Positions 7,944 to 16,225 of a DNA stretch of 64,000 nucleotides are shown piece by piece. The notes under the pieces were generated by a model. The model was not told where the DNA came from. It saw nothing but the letters and a program-made list of their open reading frames with translations, and searched no databases. The position numbers and the translations under genes are program-made. Origin of the DNA: Tannerellaceae bacterium (GTDB taxonomy: Bacteria; Bacteroidota; Bacteroidia; Bacteroidales; Tannerellaceae). Each line of letters begins with the position of its first letter. Within the stretch, counting starts at the first letter, position 1. Location of the stretch: contig JAISWO010000017.1 of NCBI GenBank assembly GCA_031271045.1, forward strand, positions 1 to 64,000. The letters run 5' to 3'.

Positions 7944-8462
7944 TTAGCGGTCGAAGAAGGGGTTTTTGGAGGAGGCGCTGAGGGGGATGGCCATGACTGT
8001 ATGGCTGTCGCCCAGGAAGCGGAGGCGTTGGGCGGCTAATCCGGCGCTGAACATTACGCGGGTGTCTACGCGAAAATCGGCTGCGGTGGCACAGGCGGAG
8101 CCGATGGCTATGCCGACGTCTACTGTATTTATCGCACAGGGGACAGCTTCGGGCTTCTCGCCACATGTGGCGTATCCGCAATGGGCACAGTTCAATCCAT
8201 GCGTTTGTTGCACAGTGCCGATCAGCAGGATGGCTTCCGCATGCAGGATGTTGGCGGCATCGCGGAAGACGAATTGCAGTCCTGTCTCGCCGGCTAAGTT
8301 GCACATCTCGTCCGACAGGCGACGGATATCATCGTCTGTTATCATGGCTATTTCGATGATGTCCATGCCTCTTCCTTTGGGGGCCGTACGAGCGGCCGTC
8401 ATCATCTGACGGCCGATGTGTAATACCTGCTCTTTCCGTACTGTTCTTTCGTTCCGTATCAT
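7944..8462 (-). CDS. DUF2148 ferredoxin-like domain protein
   Basis: A 172-residue cytoplasmic protein of the DUF2148 family. The cysteine pattern NCAHCGYATC, with another Cys in AVPCAIN about 16 residues later, suggests an iron-sulfur or metal site. The biochemical role of the family is not known to me. The chosen ATG at 8460-8462 overlaps the stop of the SGNH hydrolase gene by 4 bp (ATGA). The frame is open further upstream inside that gene, but that extension is arginine-rich shadow sequence. It is the last gene of the kamA operon, with a terminator about 30 bp downstream. Confidence 0.85.
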   Translation of the reverse strand: MIRNERTVRKEQVLHIGRQMMTAARTAPKGRGMDIIEIAMITDDDIRRLSDEMCNLAGETGLQFVFRDAANILHAEAILLIGTVQQTHGLNCAHCGYATCGEKPEAVPCAINTVDVGIAIGSACATAADFRVDTRVMFSAGLAAQRLRFLGDSHTVMAIPLSASSKNPFFDR

Positions 8463-9151
8463 AGTGCTTTGCTGATAGCCTCGTGTACCATTTTCTCCAT
8501 GATTGCATAGCCGGCGGCGTTCACATGGACGCCGTCGAAGGAGTATTGCTGGGGCAGACCGTTGCGTTCGTCTTTCAGTGCCGAATGATAATCGAGATAG
8601 ATGCAGTTGTTCTTTTCGGCATATTCTTTTATCCATGCGTTGAGTTGGATGATCTTTCCGGCAGGTTCAAGTCCCGGGCGCCAGCGGTAGTCGTAGACCG
8701 GGAGGATGGAACAAAGGATGGGTTTTATGTTATGCACTTTGGCCAGCTCTGCCATAGAGACGATATTGCCGAAGATGTTTTCGAGCGAGATGTAGCCGAT
8801 ATTCTGAGCAATGTCGTTGGTACCGGCCAGGATGACGACAACCTGGGGCCGGAGGTTGATTACATCGACGCGGAAGCGGACGAGCATTTCGGCCGTTGTT
8901 TGTCCGCCGATTCCCCGGTCGAGGTAGTTGTTGTCTTTGAAGAAGGCCGAATCGACGCCCCACCACATGTCGGTGATGGAGTTGCCCATGAATACGGCTT
9001 TGGGAGGAGTGGTTACATTTTCGTTTGCTTTTTCGTAGCGGCCGAACTGTGCCCAGTCAACGGGTTTGTTTTGTTGCGCCCAGGCGATCGATACGGTGAT
9101 CAGCAGAGCGGATGAGAGGATCAATAGTCGTTTTTTCATTTTGTTATTCAT
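8459..9151 (-). CDS. Secreted SGNH/GDSL-type hydrolase
   Basis: A 230-residue exported esterase-like protein. A signal peptide ends near AWAQQ. The SGNH blocks are all present: MGNSITD (Ser nucleophile), the Gly block RGIGGQTT, GTNDIAQN (Asn) and DGVHVN (Asp/His pair) near the C-terminus. It should remove acyl groups from a carbohydrate or lipid in the periplasm. The exact substrate cannot be read from the sequence. The first ATG overlaps the kamA stop by 8 bp. An ATG four codons later (MKKRLLIL) gives an equally good signal peptide. Confidence 0.92.
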   Translation of the reverse strand: MNNKMKKRLLILSSALLITVSIAWAQQNKPVDWAQFGRYEKANENVTTPPKAVFMGNSITDMWWGVDSAFFKDNNYLDRGIGGQTTAEMLVRFRVDVINLRPQVVVILAGTNDIAQNIGYISLENIFGNIVSMAELAKVHNIKPILCSILPVYDYRWRPGLEPAGKIIQLNAWIKEYAEKNNCIYLDYHSALKDERNGLPQQYSFDGVHVNAAGYAIMEKMVHEAISKAL

Positions 9152-11297
9152 TTAAATTAATGTTGTATGATTTATGGGCGTAAATGTAGTCATAATTTGG
9201 GATTGGATCTGTTGGGGGAACATAATTCGTCATTTCGTCGGTGATGCGGAAGGGGTATGACGGGTATTCGTAAAGTGGGAAGCGAGGTTCGGTCGTTCCT
9301 TCACAGTAATGCCAGAGGGTGGCGTACTGGTCGATGCGTTCGCCCATGTCTTTGAGTTGGCGGAGATAGGCGGCCAGGGATTTGTTTTCGACGATATAGA
9401 CTTCGCCCATGCGGTCGATGATGGGACTGTGGCGTCGGCTGGCGTCGTGCTCGAAGCGGAGGATGCGCTGACCGGCGGCGGTGATGCCGGCGGTGACGAA
9501 GGTCATGCTTTTTCCGATGGCGGGAAGGTTTAGCACGTTACGGTCGGTTCCGGCAAAGAGGATATTATTTTCCTCCAGGAAGTGCATCAGGTGTTTTCCC
9601 AGCGGTTTTTGGCGCTGGATAATGTCATGCAGTTCGTTGTGTTTGCCGGGAGGGATAAAGCCGGAGATTTTCTCTTCTTTCTCGGCTTGTACGGAGCGAC
9701 TGTTGGGGGTGAACATGGCGTAGTTTTCCTGAAATCCTTTGACGGAGAAAGTGTAGTAGGAGACGACGCCGATGGCGTTGAGCGCCCGTCGCAGTTTGGC
9801 GGCATGGCCTCGCCGGGAGGCGGCTACGGTATAAACCATCTGGTTGGTGACGGTCCAGCCTGCATCCTGGAGGGCTTCGACGGCGCGACGGGCGTCGGGA
9901 GTTATTTCGAGGGGCGACTGGAAATGTGTTTGGATGTAACATTGGGTGATACCGATATCGCCGGCTTTTTCTTTAAAATCGCGGAGGATGCCGGTCAGCC
10001 GGTCGGTGATGCGTTGGGGGAGATAAACGGGCAAGCGGGTTCCGAGGCGTACGCGCTGGAGTTCGGCATAGCGGGCGCCATCGGGGCGGCGTTCGTTGGC
10101 TTTCTTTTTGCGGAGGGCCATTTTGTAGACGGCTTCGAGCAGTTTGCGGAGAGTTTCGTCGCGGCTCATCAGGGCGTCACCTCCGGTGATGAGGATGTCG
10201 CGCAGTTGTGCGTCATCTTCGAAGTACTGCATAAGTCGGCGGAGCTTATGATCCCAGTTTTCTTTGGGGCGGAGTGCTTCGAAGTCGAAGTTCAGGCGCC
10301 GGCTCTGAAAGTCGTACATCCGTTGGCAGGGAGCGCAGAGGCCTCCGCAAGCGCGTCCCATGGAGTCGGGGATCAGGATGGCGACTTCGGGATAGCGGCG
10401 GTGGATGTTGTTCCCTTCGGGCAGGAGCCACCCTGCGGCGTTGGGTTTGCCGTCTTCGAGGATGTCTTCGCGTTCCCAGGCGCGGATGTTACCGTAGGTA
10501 TCGACCAATTCTTCGGAATAGAGGATGTAACTGCGGATGGTAGCGTCGTCGTATCCGGAACCGGAGGTATCGAGCAGCGAGAGATAATAGGGTGTGACAA
10601 AGAAGGGCATTTGTTTTTTCCGGGCTTTGGCCAGCCGTTGGAGGGTTTCTTCGGAAAGGGAATGGTTCATGAAGCTGTTCAGTTCGGAAGGACTTTTGAT
10701 GGCCATGGTCAGGTGGAAGCGGCTTTGGTTCCACCACTGCTGGACCTGCTTGTATTTCTCGTCGGAGCTCATTCCTTCGTCAAAATGATAGGACGCGGCG
10801 GTGTGCGGACGGTGTTCTATTTTTTGTACCAGGCGCTTGATCAGGCGTTCTTTGTTGGCTTCGCGCAAGGCGACGATATCTTTGTCAAGTCCGGTGGGCC
10901 AGCGTTTCATCTGCTGACGGACGGCCTGGTGTCCGGCGGGCGTCGGGGTATGAGGGCGCATCAGGTGATCGAACTGATGGTAGAGGTCGAGAAACAGGTC
11001 GGCCGAGACTTCGCCGGGCAGCGTTTGATTCAGGAACTGCCACAGATGGGTGATGGTATGGATCGTCAGTTTTTGTCCGGTCGACAATTCATCGACCGTA
11101 AGGCCGTCGCAGTCGATCAGCCGCAAGAGTCTTCCGGGTTGGGAGTGGGACGAGACGAAGGCCCGCAGTTTTTCTTTGAATTGATCAGCCGTATCACTTT
11201 CTTTGGCCAAGGCAGCCAGTTGGGGGAAATGTTTCTCAAATTCTTTTCGGATGCGCCCGAGGTCGGGTTTTACTACATAAGTGTCTATCATATTCAA
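9144..11297 (-). CDS. KamA-family radical SAM aminomutase-like protein
   Basis: A 717-residue protein of the lysine 2,3-aminomutase family. The radical SAM cluster motif CxxxCxxC is seen as ACGGLCAPC near residue 318, followed by the expected core (ITGGDALMS). It is much longer than classical lysine 2,3-aminomutases (about 420 residues). The extra length is an N-terminal region of roughly 250-300 residues, as in other Bacteroidetes members. The reaction is probably SAM- and PLP-dependent amino-group migration on lysine or a lysine-like residue, but the substrate is uncertain. It heads an operon with an SGNH hydrolase and a DUF2148 protein. An ATG two codons downstream is an alternative start. 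Confidence 0.85.
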   Translation of the reverse strand: MNMIDTYVVKPDLGRIRKEFEKHFPQLAALAKESDTADQFKEKLRAFVSSHSQPGRLLRLIDCDGLTVDELSTGQKLTIHTITHLWQFLNQTLPGEVSADLFLDLYHQFDHLMRPHTPTPAGHQAVRQQMKRWPTGLDKDIVALREANKERLIKRLVQKIEHRPHTAASYHFDEGMSSDEKYKQVQQWWNQSRFHLTMAIKSPSELNSFMNHSLSEETLQRLAKARKKQMPFFVTPYYLSLLDTSGSGYDDATIRSYILYSEELVDTYGNIRAWEREDILEDGKPNAAGWLLPEGNNIHRRYPEVAILIPDSMGRACGGLCAPCQRMYDFQSRRLNFDFEALRPKENWDHKLRRLMQYFEDDAQLRDILITGGDALMSRDETLRKLLEAVYKMALRKKKANERRPDGARYAELQRVRLGTRLPVYLPQRITDRLTGILRDFKEKAGDIGITQCYIQTHFQSPLEITPDARRAVEALQDAGWTVTNQMVYTVAASRRGHAAKLRRALNAIGVVSYYTFSVKGFQENYAMFTPNSRSVQAEKEEKISGFIPPGKHNELHDIIQRQKPLGKHLMHFLEENNILFAGTDRNVLNLPAIGKSMTFVTAGITAAGQRILRFEHDASRRHSPIIDRMGEVYIVENKSLAAYLRQLKDMGERIDQYATLWHYCEGTTEPRFPLYEYPSYPFRITDEMTNYVPPTDPIPNYDYIYAHKSYNINLNE

Positions 11298-11353
11298 TCA
11301 TTTAGAATGTTATACCTGTGAGATTTTAACAACAATTGCAACGGTTCAGAGAC

Positions 11354-11361
11354 CAAATATA
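11354..11361 (-). promoter_or_regulatory. kamA operon -7 box
   Basis: TATATTTG on the minus strand, about 55-60 nt upstream of the kamA ATG. A TTTG lies some 23 nt further upstream as a possible -33 box. Confidence 0.55.
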
Positions 11362-11490
11362 GCAAAAAAATCCGGATCTGCCGGCAAAATTCTCTCAATC
11401 CCTTTGTTTACGAGGCCAATTACCCTGTCACTATGTCGATTGCCATATAATATAAATGTGTCTCCCAATGCCGGGAAAAACCAGCACATA

Positions 11491-11750
11491 TTTCAACTAC
11501 TCTCAGATGAGCTCATCTCAGACCGGCACACGTTTCAACTACTCTCAGCAGAGCTCATCTCAGACAGGCACACATTTCAACTACCCTCAGCAGAGCTCAC
11601 CTCAGACCGGCACACTTTTCAACTACCCTCAGCAGAGCTCACCTAAGATCGGCACACATTTCAACTACTCTCAGAAGAGCTCATCTCAAGCCGGCACACT
11701 TTTCAACTACTCTTAGCAGAGCTTATCTTAGACCGGCACACGTTTCAACT
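11491..11750. repeat. Array A: six 42-bp tandem repeats plus a partial copy
   Basis: Copies start at 11491, 11533, 11575, 11617, 11659 and 11701, with a truncated copy at 11743, all exactly 42 bp apart. Each begins TTTCAACTAC, has GAGCTC or a close variant in the middle, and ends GGCACAC. In the first copy AGATGAGCTCATCT is a perfect 14-bp palindrome. There are no unique spacers, so this is not CRISPR. The final partial copy supplies TTTC, 17 bp before the -7 box of the DUF6261 gene. The rest of the gap 11362-11490 shows nothing clear. Confidence 0.95.
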
Positions 11751-11771
11751 CCAAAAAATATATTACCTTTG
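11743..11771 (+). promoter_or_regulatory. Promoter of the DUF6261 gene
   Basis: The -7 box TACCTTTG is at 11764-11771. TTTC at 11743-11746, which is the start of the last partial 42-bp repeat, serves as a weak -33 box. The ATG follows 38 nt after the -7 box. Confidence 0.55.
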
Positions 11772-11809
11772 TGGCAAGATAAAAAAGTATCTACTAATAG
11801 CTGAAAAAG

Positions 11810-12562
11810 ATGAAGACAGTAAACAAATTTAGCAGGCTTGTCCATTGCATGAGGAATGGCGACCATTTTGAATTTTACAGAGAAATCACCAAATTGGTGA
11901 CAAGCTTTGAAGATAACTTGGGAGATCTGATCAGACTCTGGATCATCCTGATACAGACCTTCGAAAAGGAAGACAAAATCTTTAAGCGCAACCTTAAAGC
12001 CCCCGAAACGGAGGAAGCAAACAAGATCGACCGCGAACGGATGAAGGTTTTCCAACTGATTAAACTGCGCGTCCGGGCGACATTCTACGATATACCGCCG
12101 GACGAACACGCCGACGCCGTCGCACTCGACTTTCTGCTCAAAAACTACAAAGAGATTCCCACGGCAACGCTGACAGAGGCCAGCGCTTTGATCGTCAACT
12201 TAGTCCAGGACCTCCGTCGGCCCCGCTACGCCACACACGTCGCCACCCTCGGCCTGACAGGGACGGTCGACCGCCTCGAAGCCGTCAACGAAGCCTTCGA
12301 AGCCATTTACGTCCAGCGCGAGCATAACGTAGGCAACGCCCTCCGCCAGGGCAATATGAAACGTATCCGGCCCCAGGTCGACAAGGCCTTCAGCCATTTC
12401 ATCGAAGGTCTCGAAATCTTTTACAACATTGCCCGGCTAAACGGCAATACCACCGGGATCGCTACTTGCGGCGCCATCATCGACGGCATCAACAATATCA
12501 TCCACCAGTACAATAACATATACGCACACGTCGCAGCAAATCGTCAGAACTCCCGCACGTAA
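11810..12562 (+). CDS. DUF6261 family protein
   Basis: A 250-residue soluble, largely helical protein resembling the Bacteroidetes-restricted DUF6261 family (assignment by memory of the N-terminal MKTVNKFSRLVH pattern and the length). No catalytic motif, signal peptide or membrane segment is visible. It stands alone with its own promoter directly behind the 42-bp repeat array. Its 3' end overlaps the convergent outer-membrane-like gene by 19 bp. The function is unknown. Confidence 0.75.
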   Translation: MKTVNKFSRLVHCMRNGDHFEFYREITKLVTSFEDNLGDLIRLWIILIQTFEKEDKIFKRNLKAPETEEANKIDRERMKVFQLIKLRVRATFYDIPPDEHADAVALDFLLKNYKEIPTATLTEASALIVNLVQDLRRPRYATHVATLGLTGTVDRLEAVNEAFEAIYVQREHNVGNALRQGNMKRIRPQVDKAFSHFIEGLEIFYNIARLNGNTTGIATCGAIIDGINNIIHQYNNIYAHVAANRQNSRT

Positions 12563-13401
12563 CCCATTGCATACGTATCGTAGAGCGAATCCCTCATGCC
12601 GTGGGTATAATAAAGAGAAAGAATATGCCCGCGATATCCGAACCGGAGATTATTGCGCCACATCAGGGGACGGTCGCCATTATTCATATAACCCACAAAA
12701 CCGGTCAGGTCACTCCGGAGACTGACGCTGTCGAACGTTCCCAACAATCCGGCACCGAAGAGCGCGGCATCATTCTGGCGAAGCTTCATACTGTTCGTCA
12801 TCCAACAATAAAAACCAGCCATCGCCTGCATACGCACCACATACTTCCGGTTCTCGCTCCGGAAAAGATCGCGCCCCACCGAAAAGTCCATCCAGTACGC
12901 AGTCTCGTCCGTAAAACGCGCATCCACCAGCCGCTCGCCGCTTGCCGTCTTCAAACCGAAGTTAAACAACGCATCCACCCAGCGTTCGCTGCGCAACAAT
13001 TGGAAGAAAGCAGTCAGCACCACGTCACCGTTATTCTGCGAAGGGCCTCCACTGGTTTCCGTCGACTCCGCATGACGCTCGTCGCGCGTCTCAGGCGTCA
13101 TCCGGAAACGCTCAAACATCACAAAGGTTGCCTCCATCCCGGCCTTCCCCCGGAAGAAAGGCAACAAAGCGCGCATGAAAAGATTGCGCGTCTGATCGCC
13201 CGTATAATAATGATACTCGCCGCGCACCTCCACCTCATAACGCTCCGGCGCCGTGCCCAAGCGAAGCTCCGGCATCGGAAAAGCATTCGGCCCAAAATAA
13301 CGCGGGGAATAAACAATCAACAACGTTTGGTCGTTCCACTCCTGGGCGTTTGCAAGAGTCGGGATAAAAAGAAAGAAAAAAACAACACTTATGTATTTCA
13401 T
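12544..13401 (-). CDS. Secreted or outer-membrane beta-rich protein of unknown function
   Basis: A 285-residue protein starting MKYISVVFFFLFIPTLANAQ, a clear signal peptide cut after NAQ. The rest alternates short beta-like strands with aromatic residues (YEVEVRGEYHYYTGD, NNLRFGYRGHILSLYY) and ends in an aromatic C-terminal residue (YVREF), which fits an outer-membrane beta-barrel. No named family is recognised. The frame is open 23 codons further upstream, but the signal peptide fixes this start. It converges on, and overlaps, the DUF6261 gene by 19 bp. Confidence 0.75.
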   Translation of the reverse strand: MKYISVVFFFLFIPTLANAQEWNDQTLLIVYSPRYFGPNAFPMPELRLGTAPERYEVEVRGEYHYYTGDQTRNLFMRALLPFFRGKAGMEATFVMFERFRMTPETRDERHAESTETSGGPSQNNGDVVLTAFFQLLRSERWVDALFNFGLKTASGERLVDARFTDETAYWMDFSVGRDLFRSENRKYVVRMQAMAGFYCWMTNSMKLRQNDAALFGAGLLGTFDSVSLRSDLTGFVGYMNNGDRPLMWRNNLRFGYRGHILSLYYTHGMRDSLYDTYAMGYVREF

Positions 13402-13457
13402 CAGATAAAGGGGGTTTAAATTGCGCTGCGAAAGTAAATAATCCGGCGCGATTTTCC

Positions 13458-13465
13458 TACATTTG
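13458..13465 (+). promoter_or_regulatory. -7 box of the ThuA gene
   Basis: TACATTTG fits TAnnTTTG. The first in-frame ATG at 13471 is only 5 nt downstream, so translation more likely begins at 13492. Confidence 0.5.
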
Positions 13466-13491
13466 CCCAAATGAAAATAAAACTAAATACA

Positions 13492-14412
13492 ATGATGAGA
13501 CCTTCTATCCTTACCCTCTTGTCTATCCTGCTGATACCGGCCCTGGCATGCAACACCGCCCTGGCACGCAAACCGATCCGGACATTAATCGTCACCGGCC
13601 AGAACAACCATAACTGGAAAGTGAGCCACCTGGTGATCAAAGATATCCTGGAGAACTCCGGACTCTTCTCCGCCGACATCGCCGTTTCTCCCGCCGAAGG
13701 AGAGGAGATGTCGGACTTTACTCCCGACTTTGCCTCCTACCGCTTAGTCGTAGTCGACTACAACGGCGACAGCTGGCCGCAGGAAACCATGACCCGTTTC
13801 GAACAATACGCTCGCGCAGGCGGCGGCATCCTCATCTACCATGCTGCCGACAATTCCTTCCCCGACTGGACGGAATACAACAAGATTTGCGGCCTGGGCG
13901 GATGGGGCGGACGAAACGAAGCAGCCGGCCCCTACGCATACTGGCACAACGGCGAACTAATCCGCGATTTTTCCCCCGGATCCGGCGGCTCGCACGGACG
14001 CCGGCACGAATATATGCTGACTGCCCGCACAAGCGATCATCCCGTCATCAAAGGATTACCCAATCGCTGGGTCCACGCCCCGGACGAACTCTACGACCGC
14101 ATGAGAGGCCCGGCACAAATAAACGCCCTCCTCTATACCGCCTGGTCGGATACGATCACCGGAGGATCCGGACGCGAAGAACCCCTCATGTTTACCGTCG
14201 AATACGGCAAAGCGCGCATCTTCCACACCATGCTGGGACATTGCGGACCGGCGTACGACGATAATCCCGCCATGCAATGCACCGGATTCCAGGTTACCCT
14301 CCTGCGTGGAGCCGAATGGGCGGCAACCGGCAAAGTAACCCAGCAAATACCTAAAGACTTCCCCACCTCCACCCACATCACCTATCGCTACGATTATAAA
14401 GAAAACAAATAG
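13492..14412 (+). CDS. Secreted ThuA-domain protein
   Basis: About 306 residues. A signal peptide (MMRPSILTLLSILLIPALA) is followed by a ThuA/class I glutamine amidotransferase-like fold: RTLIVTGQNNHNW at the start, LVVVDYNGDSWP, then GGGILIYHAADN, and GKARIFHTMLGH near the end. ThuA proteins are linked to trehalose or other sugar metabolism, and Bacteroidetes secreted versions often sit near sugar oxidoreductases or hydrolases. No such partner is next to it here. The substrate is unknown. The ATG at 13471 is the alternative start, but it leaves almost no leader after the promoter. Confidence 0.85.
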   Translation: MMRPSILTLLSILLIPALACNTALARKPIRTLIVTGQNNHNWKVSHLVIKDILENSGLFSADIAVSPAEGEEMSDFTPDFASYRLVVVDYNGDSWPQETMTRFEQYARAGGGILIYHAADNSFPDWTEYNKICGLGGWGGRNEAAGPYAYWHNGELIRDFSPGSGGSHGRRHEYMLTARTSDHPVIKGLPNRWVHAPDELYDRMRGPAQINALLYTAWSDTITGGSGREEPLMFTVEYGKARIFHTMLGHCGPAYDDNPAMQCTGFQVTLLRGAEWAATGKVTQQIPKDFPTSTHITYRYDYKENK

Positions 14413-14495
14413 ACGATATGAAATATATCCCGCAGATGTGCGTTATCCAACAAGGCGAAGTATTCGTGTTTTAGGAAAAAGAAAAGAAATATAGA

Positions 14496-16220
14496 ATGAC
14501 TAACAAATGGAATTTTCGAAACCCAACACAAGAAGAGTTGCAGAAGCGGGATAACTTAGTCGCAGAAACAGGCTGTCACCCCATCATCGGCCTGCTACTC
14601 GTACAAAGAGGCATCACTTCTGCCGCAGAAGCGAAAGAGTTCTTCCAACCCAGTCTGAACAATCTGCACGATCCATACCTGATGCCCGACATGGACAAGG
14701 CCGTCGGAAGACTGAACCGGGCGTTGGGAAACAAAGAAAAAATACTGATATACGGAGATTATGACGTAGACGGGACAACGGCCGTCTCATTAGTATATAA
14801 ATACCTGCGACCCTATTCTTCTACGCTGGATTATTACATCCCGGATCGTTACGACGAAGGCTATGGCATTTCGGACAAAGGCATCGACTACGCCCAGGCA
14901 AACGACGTGAAACTGATCATAGCACTGGATTGCGGCATCAAAGCAGTTGAGAAAATCGCATACGCCAAACAAAAAGGCATCGACTTCATCATCTGCGATC
15001 ATCACATGCCCGACGATATACTGCCGGATGCCGTCGCCGTACTCGACGCCAAACGATTGGACTCAACTTATCCGTACGAACACCTCTCAGGCTGCGGCGT
15101 AGGATTCAAATTCATGCAAGCCTTCGCCCGGAGCAACGGCTTCCCCTTCTCAGACCTGGAGAAACTCTTAGACCTGACAGCCGTCAGCATCGCATCCGAC
15201 ATCGTACCCATCACGGGCGAAAACCGTATCCTGACATATTACGGATTGAAACAACTCAACACCCATCCCAGCCTCGGACTGAAAGGCATCATCGACGTAT
15301 GCGGCTTGTCGGGCAAGGAAATCACCCTCAATGACATCGTCTTCAAGATCGGCCCGCGCATCAACGCCTCCGGGCGGATGATGAACGGGAAAGAAGCTGT
15401 CGATCTCCTGCTGGCCAAAGACCGGGAAAGCGCCCGGGAAAAAAGCGAGAACATCAACCAATACAACGACGAACGCCGCGAACTGGATAAGAAAATAACC
15501 GACGAAGCCAATGCCATTATTGACCGGTTCAATAATATGGAAGACCGCAAAGCCATCATCGTCTATAACCCTGAATGGCATAAAGGAGTCATCGGCATTG
15601 TCGCCTCCCGCCTGACGGAGAAATATTACCGCCCGGCCGTCGTGCTGACGCAATCGTCCGAACTGATTACCGGCTCGGCGCGATCCATACCGGGATTCGA
15701 CATCTATAAAGCCATCGAAAACTGTCGCGACCTGCTCGAAAACTTCGGCGGACATACCTATGCCGCCGGCCTCTCGATGAAACCGGAAAACATGCCGGCC
15801 TTCGTCGAACGTTTCCTCAGCCTGGCCGCCGACGACATAGATCCCGGACAAATGACACCGCAACTCGACGTCGACGCCATACTGGAACTGAAAGATATTA
15901 CGCCCAGATTTGCCGGCGAACTGAAAAGAATGAATCCCTTCGGCCCTAATAATCCCAAACCCATCTTTTGCAGCATGGGAGTAAGAGATTACGGTACAAG
16001 CAAATTGGTAGGCAAAGATAACGAACACCTCAGACTGGAACTGATCGACGACAACTGCAAAACGCCCGTCCATGCCATAGCCTTTGGTATGCACCTGCAC
16101 AGCGAACACATCAAAACCATGAACCCGTTTAATATCTGCTATACCATCGAAGAGAACACCTACAACGGCAATACGACGCTCCAGTTGCTGATCAAAGACA
16201 TCAAGTCCGGCAATATATAA
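14496..16220 (+). CDS. recJ: Single-stranded-DNA-specific exonuclease RecJ
   Basis: A 574-residue RecJ, the usual length. DHH-family metal motifs are intact: DYDVDGTTA near residue 88, ALDCGIKA, CDHHMPDD near residue 168, and the DHHA1-type GSARSIPG and GGHTYAAG toward the C-terminus. It degrades single-stranded DNA 5' to 3' in recombinational and mismatch repair. The recQ-family helicase gene starts 5 bp after its stop, so the pair forms an end-resection unit. Confidence 0.96.
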   Translation: MTNKWNFRNPTQEELQKRDNLVAETGCHPIIGLLLVQRGITSAAEAKEFFQPSLNNLHDPYLMPDMDKAVGRLNRALGNKEKILIYGDYDVDGTTAVSLVYKYLRPYSSTLDYYIPDRYDEGYGISDKGIDYAQANDVKLIIALDCGIKAVEKIAYAKQKGIDFIICDHHMPDDILPDAVAVLDAKRLDSTYPYEHLSGCGVGFKFMQAFARSNGFPFSDLEKLLDLTAVSIASDIVPITGENRILTYYGLKQLNTHPSLGLKGIIDVCGLSGKEITLNDIVFKIGPRINASGRMMNGKEAVDLLLAKDRESAREKSENINQYNDERRELDKKITDEANAIIDRFNNMEDRKAIIVYNPEWHKGVIGIVASRLTEKYYRPAVVLTQSSELITGSARSIPGFDIYKAIENCRDLLENFGGHTYAAGLSMKPENMPAFVERFLSLAADDIDPGQMTPQLDVDAILELKDITPRFAGELKRMNPFGPNNPKPIFCSMGVRDYGTSKLVGKDNEHLRLELIDDNCKTPVHAIAFGMHLHSEHIKTMNPFNICYTIEENTYNGNTTLQLLIKDIKSGNI

Positions 16221-16225
16221 ATGTA

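Noticed and set aside
9582..11321. 579-codon plus frame antisense to kamA
   Set aside because: Mirror of a GC-rich radical SAM gene with intact motifs on the minus strand. The plus product is Gly/Phe/Val-rich shadow sequence.
11456..11716. 86-codon plus frame through array A encoding a 14-residue Ser/Gln/Thr repeat
   Set aside because: It is an artefact of a 42-bp period in an AT-balanced repeat. Other frames through the array are also open, no ribosome-binding site is seen, and it lies in the promoter region of the DUF6261 gene.
14418..14474. 18-codon frame between the ThuA gene and recJ
   Set aside because: Start context is weak and there is no sign of a leader peptide with an attenuator.
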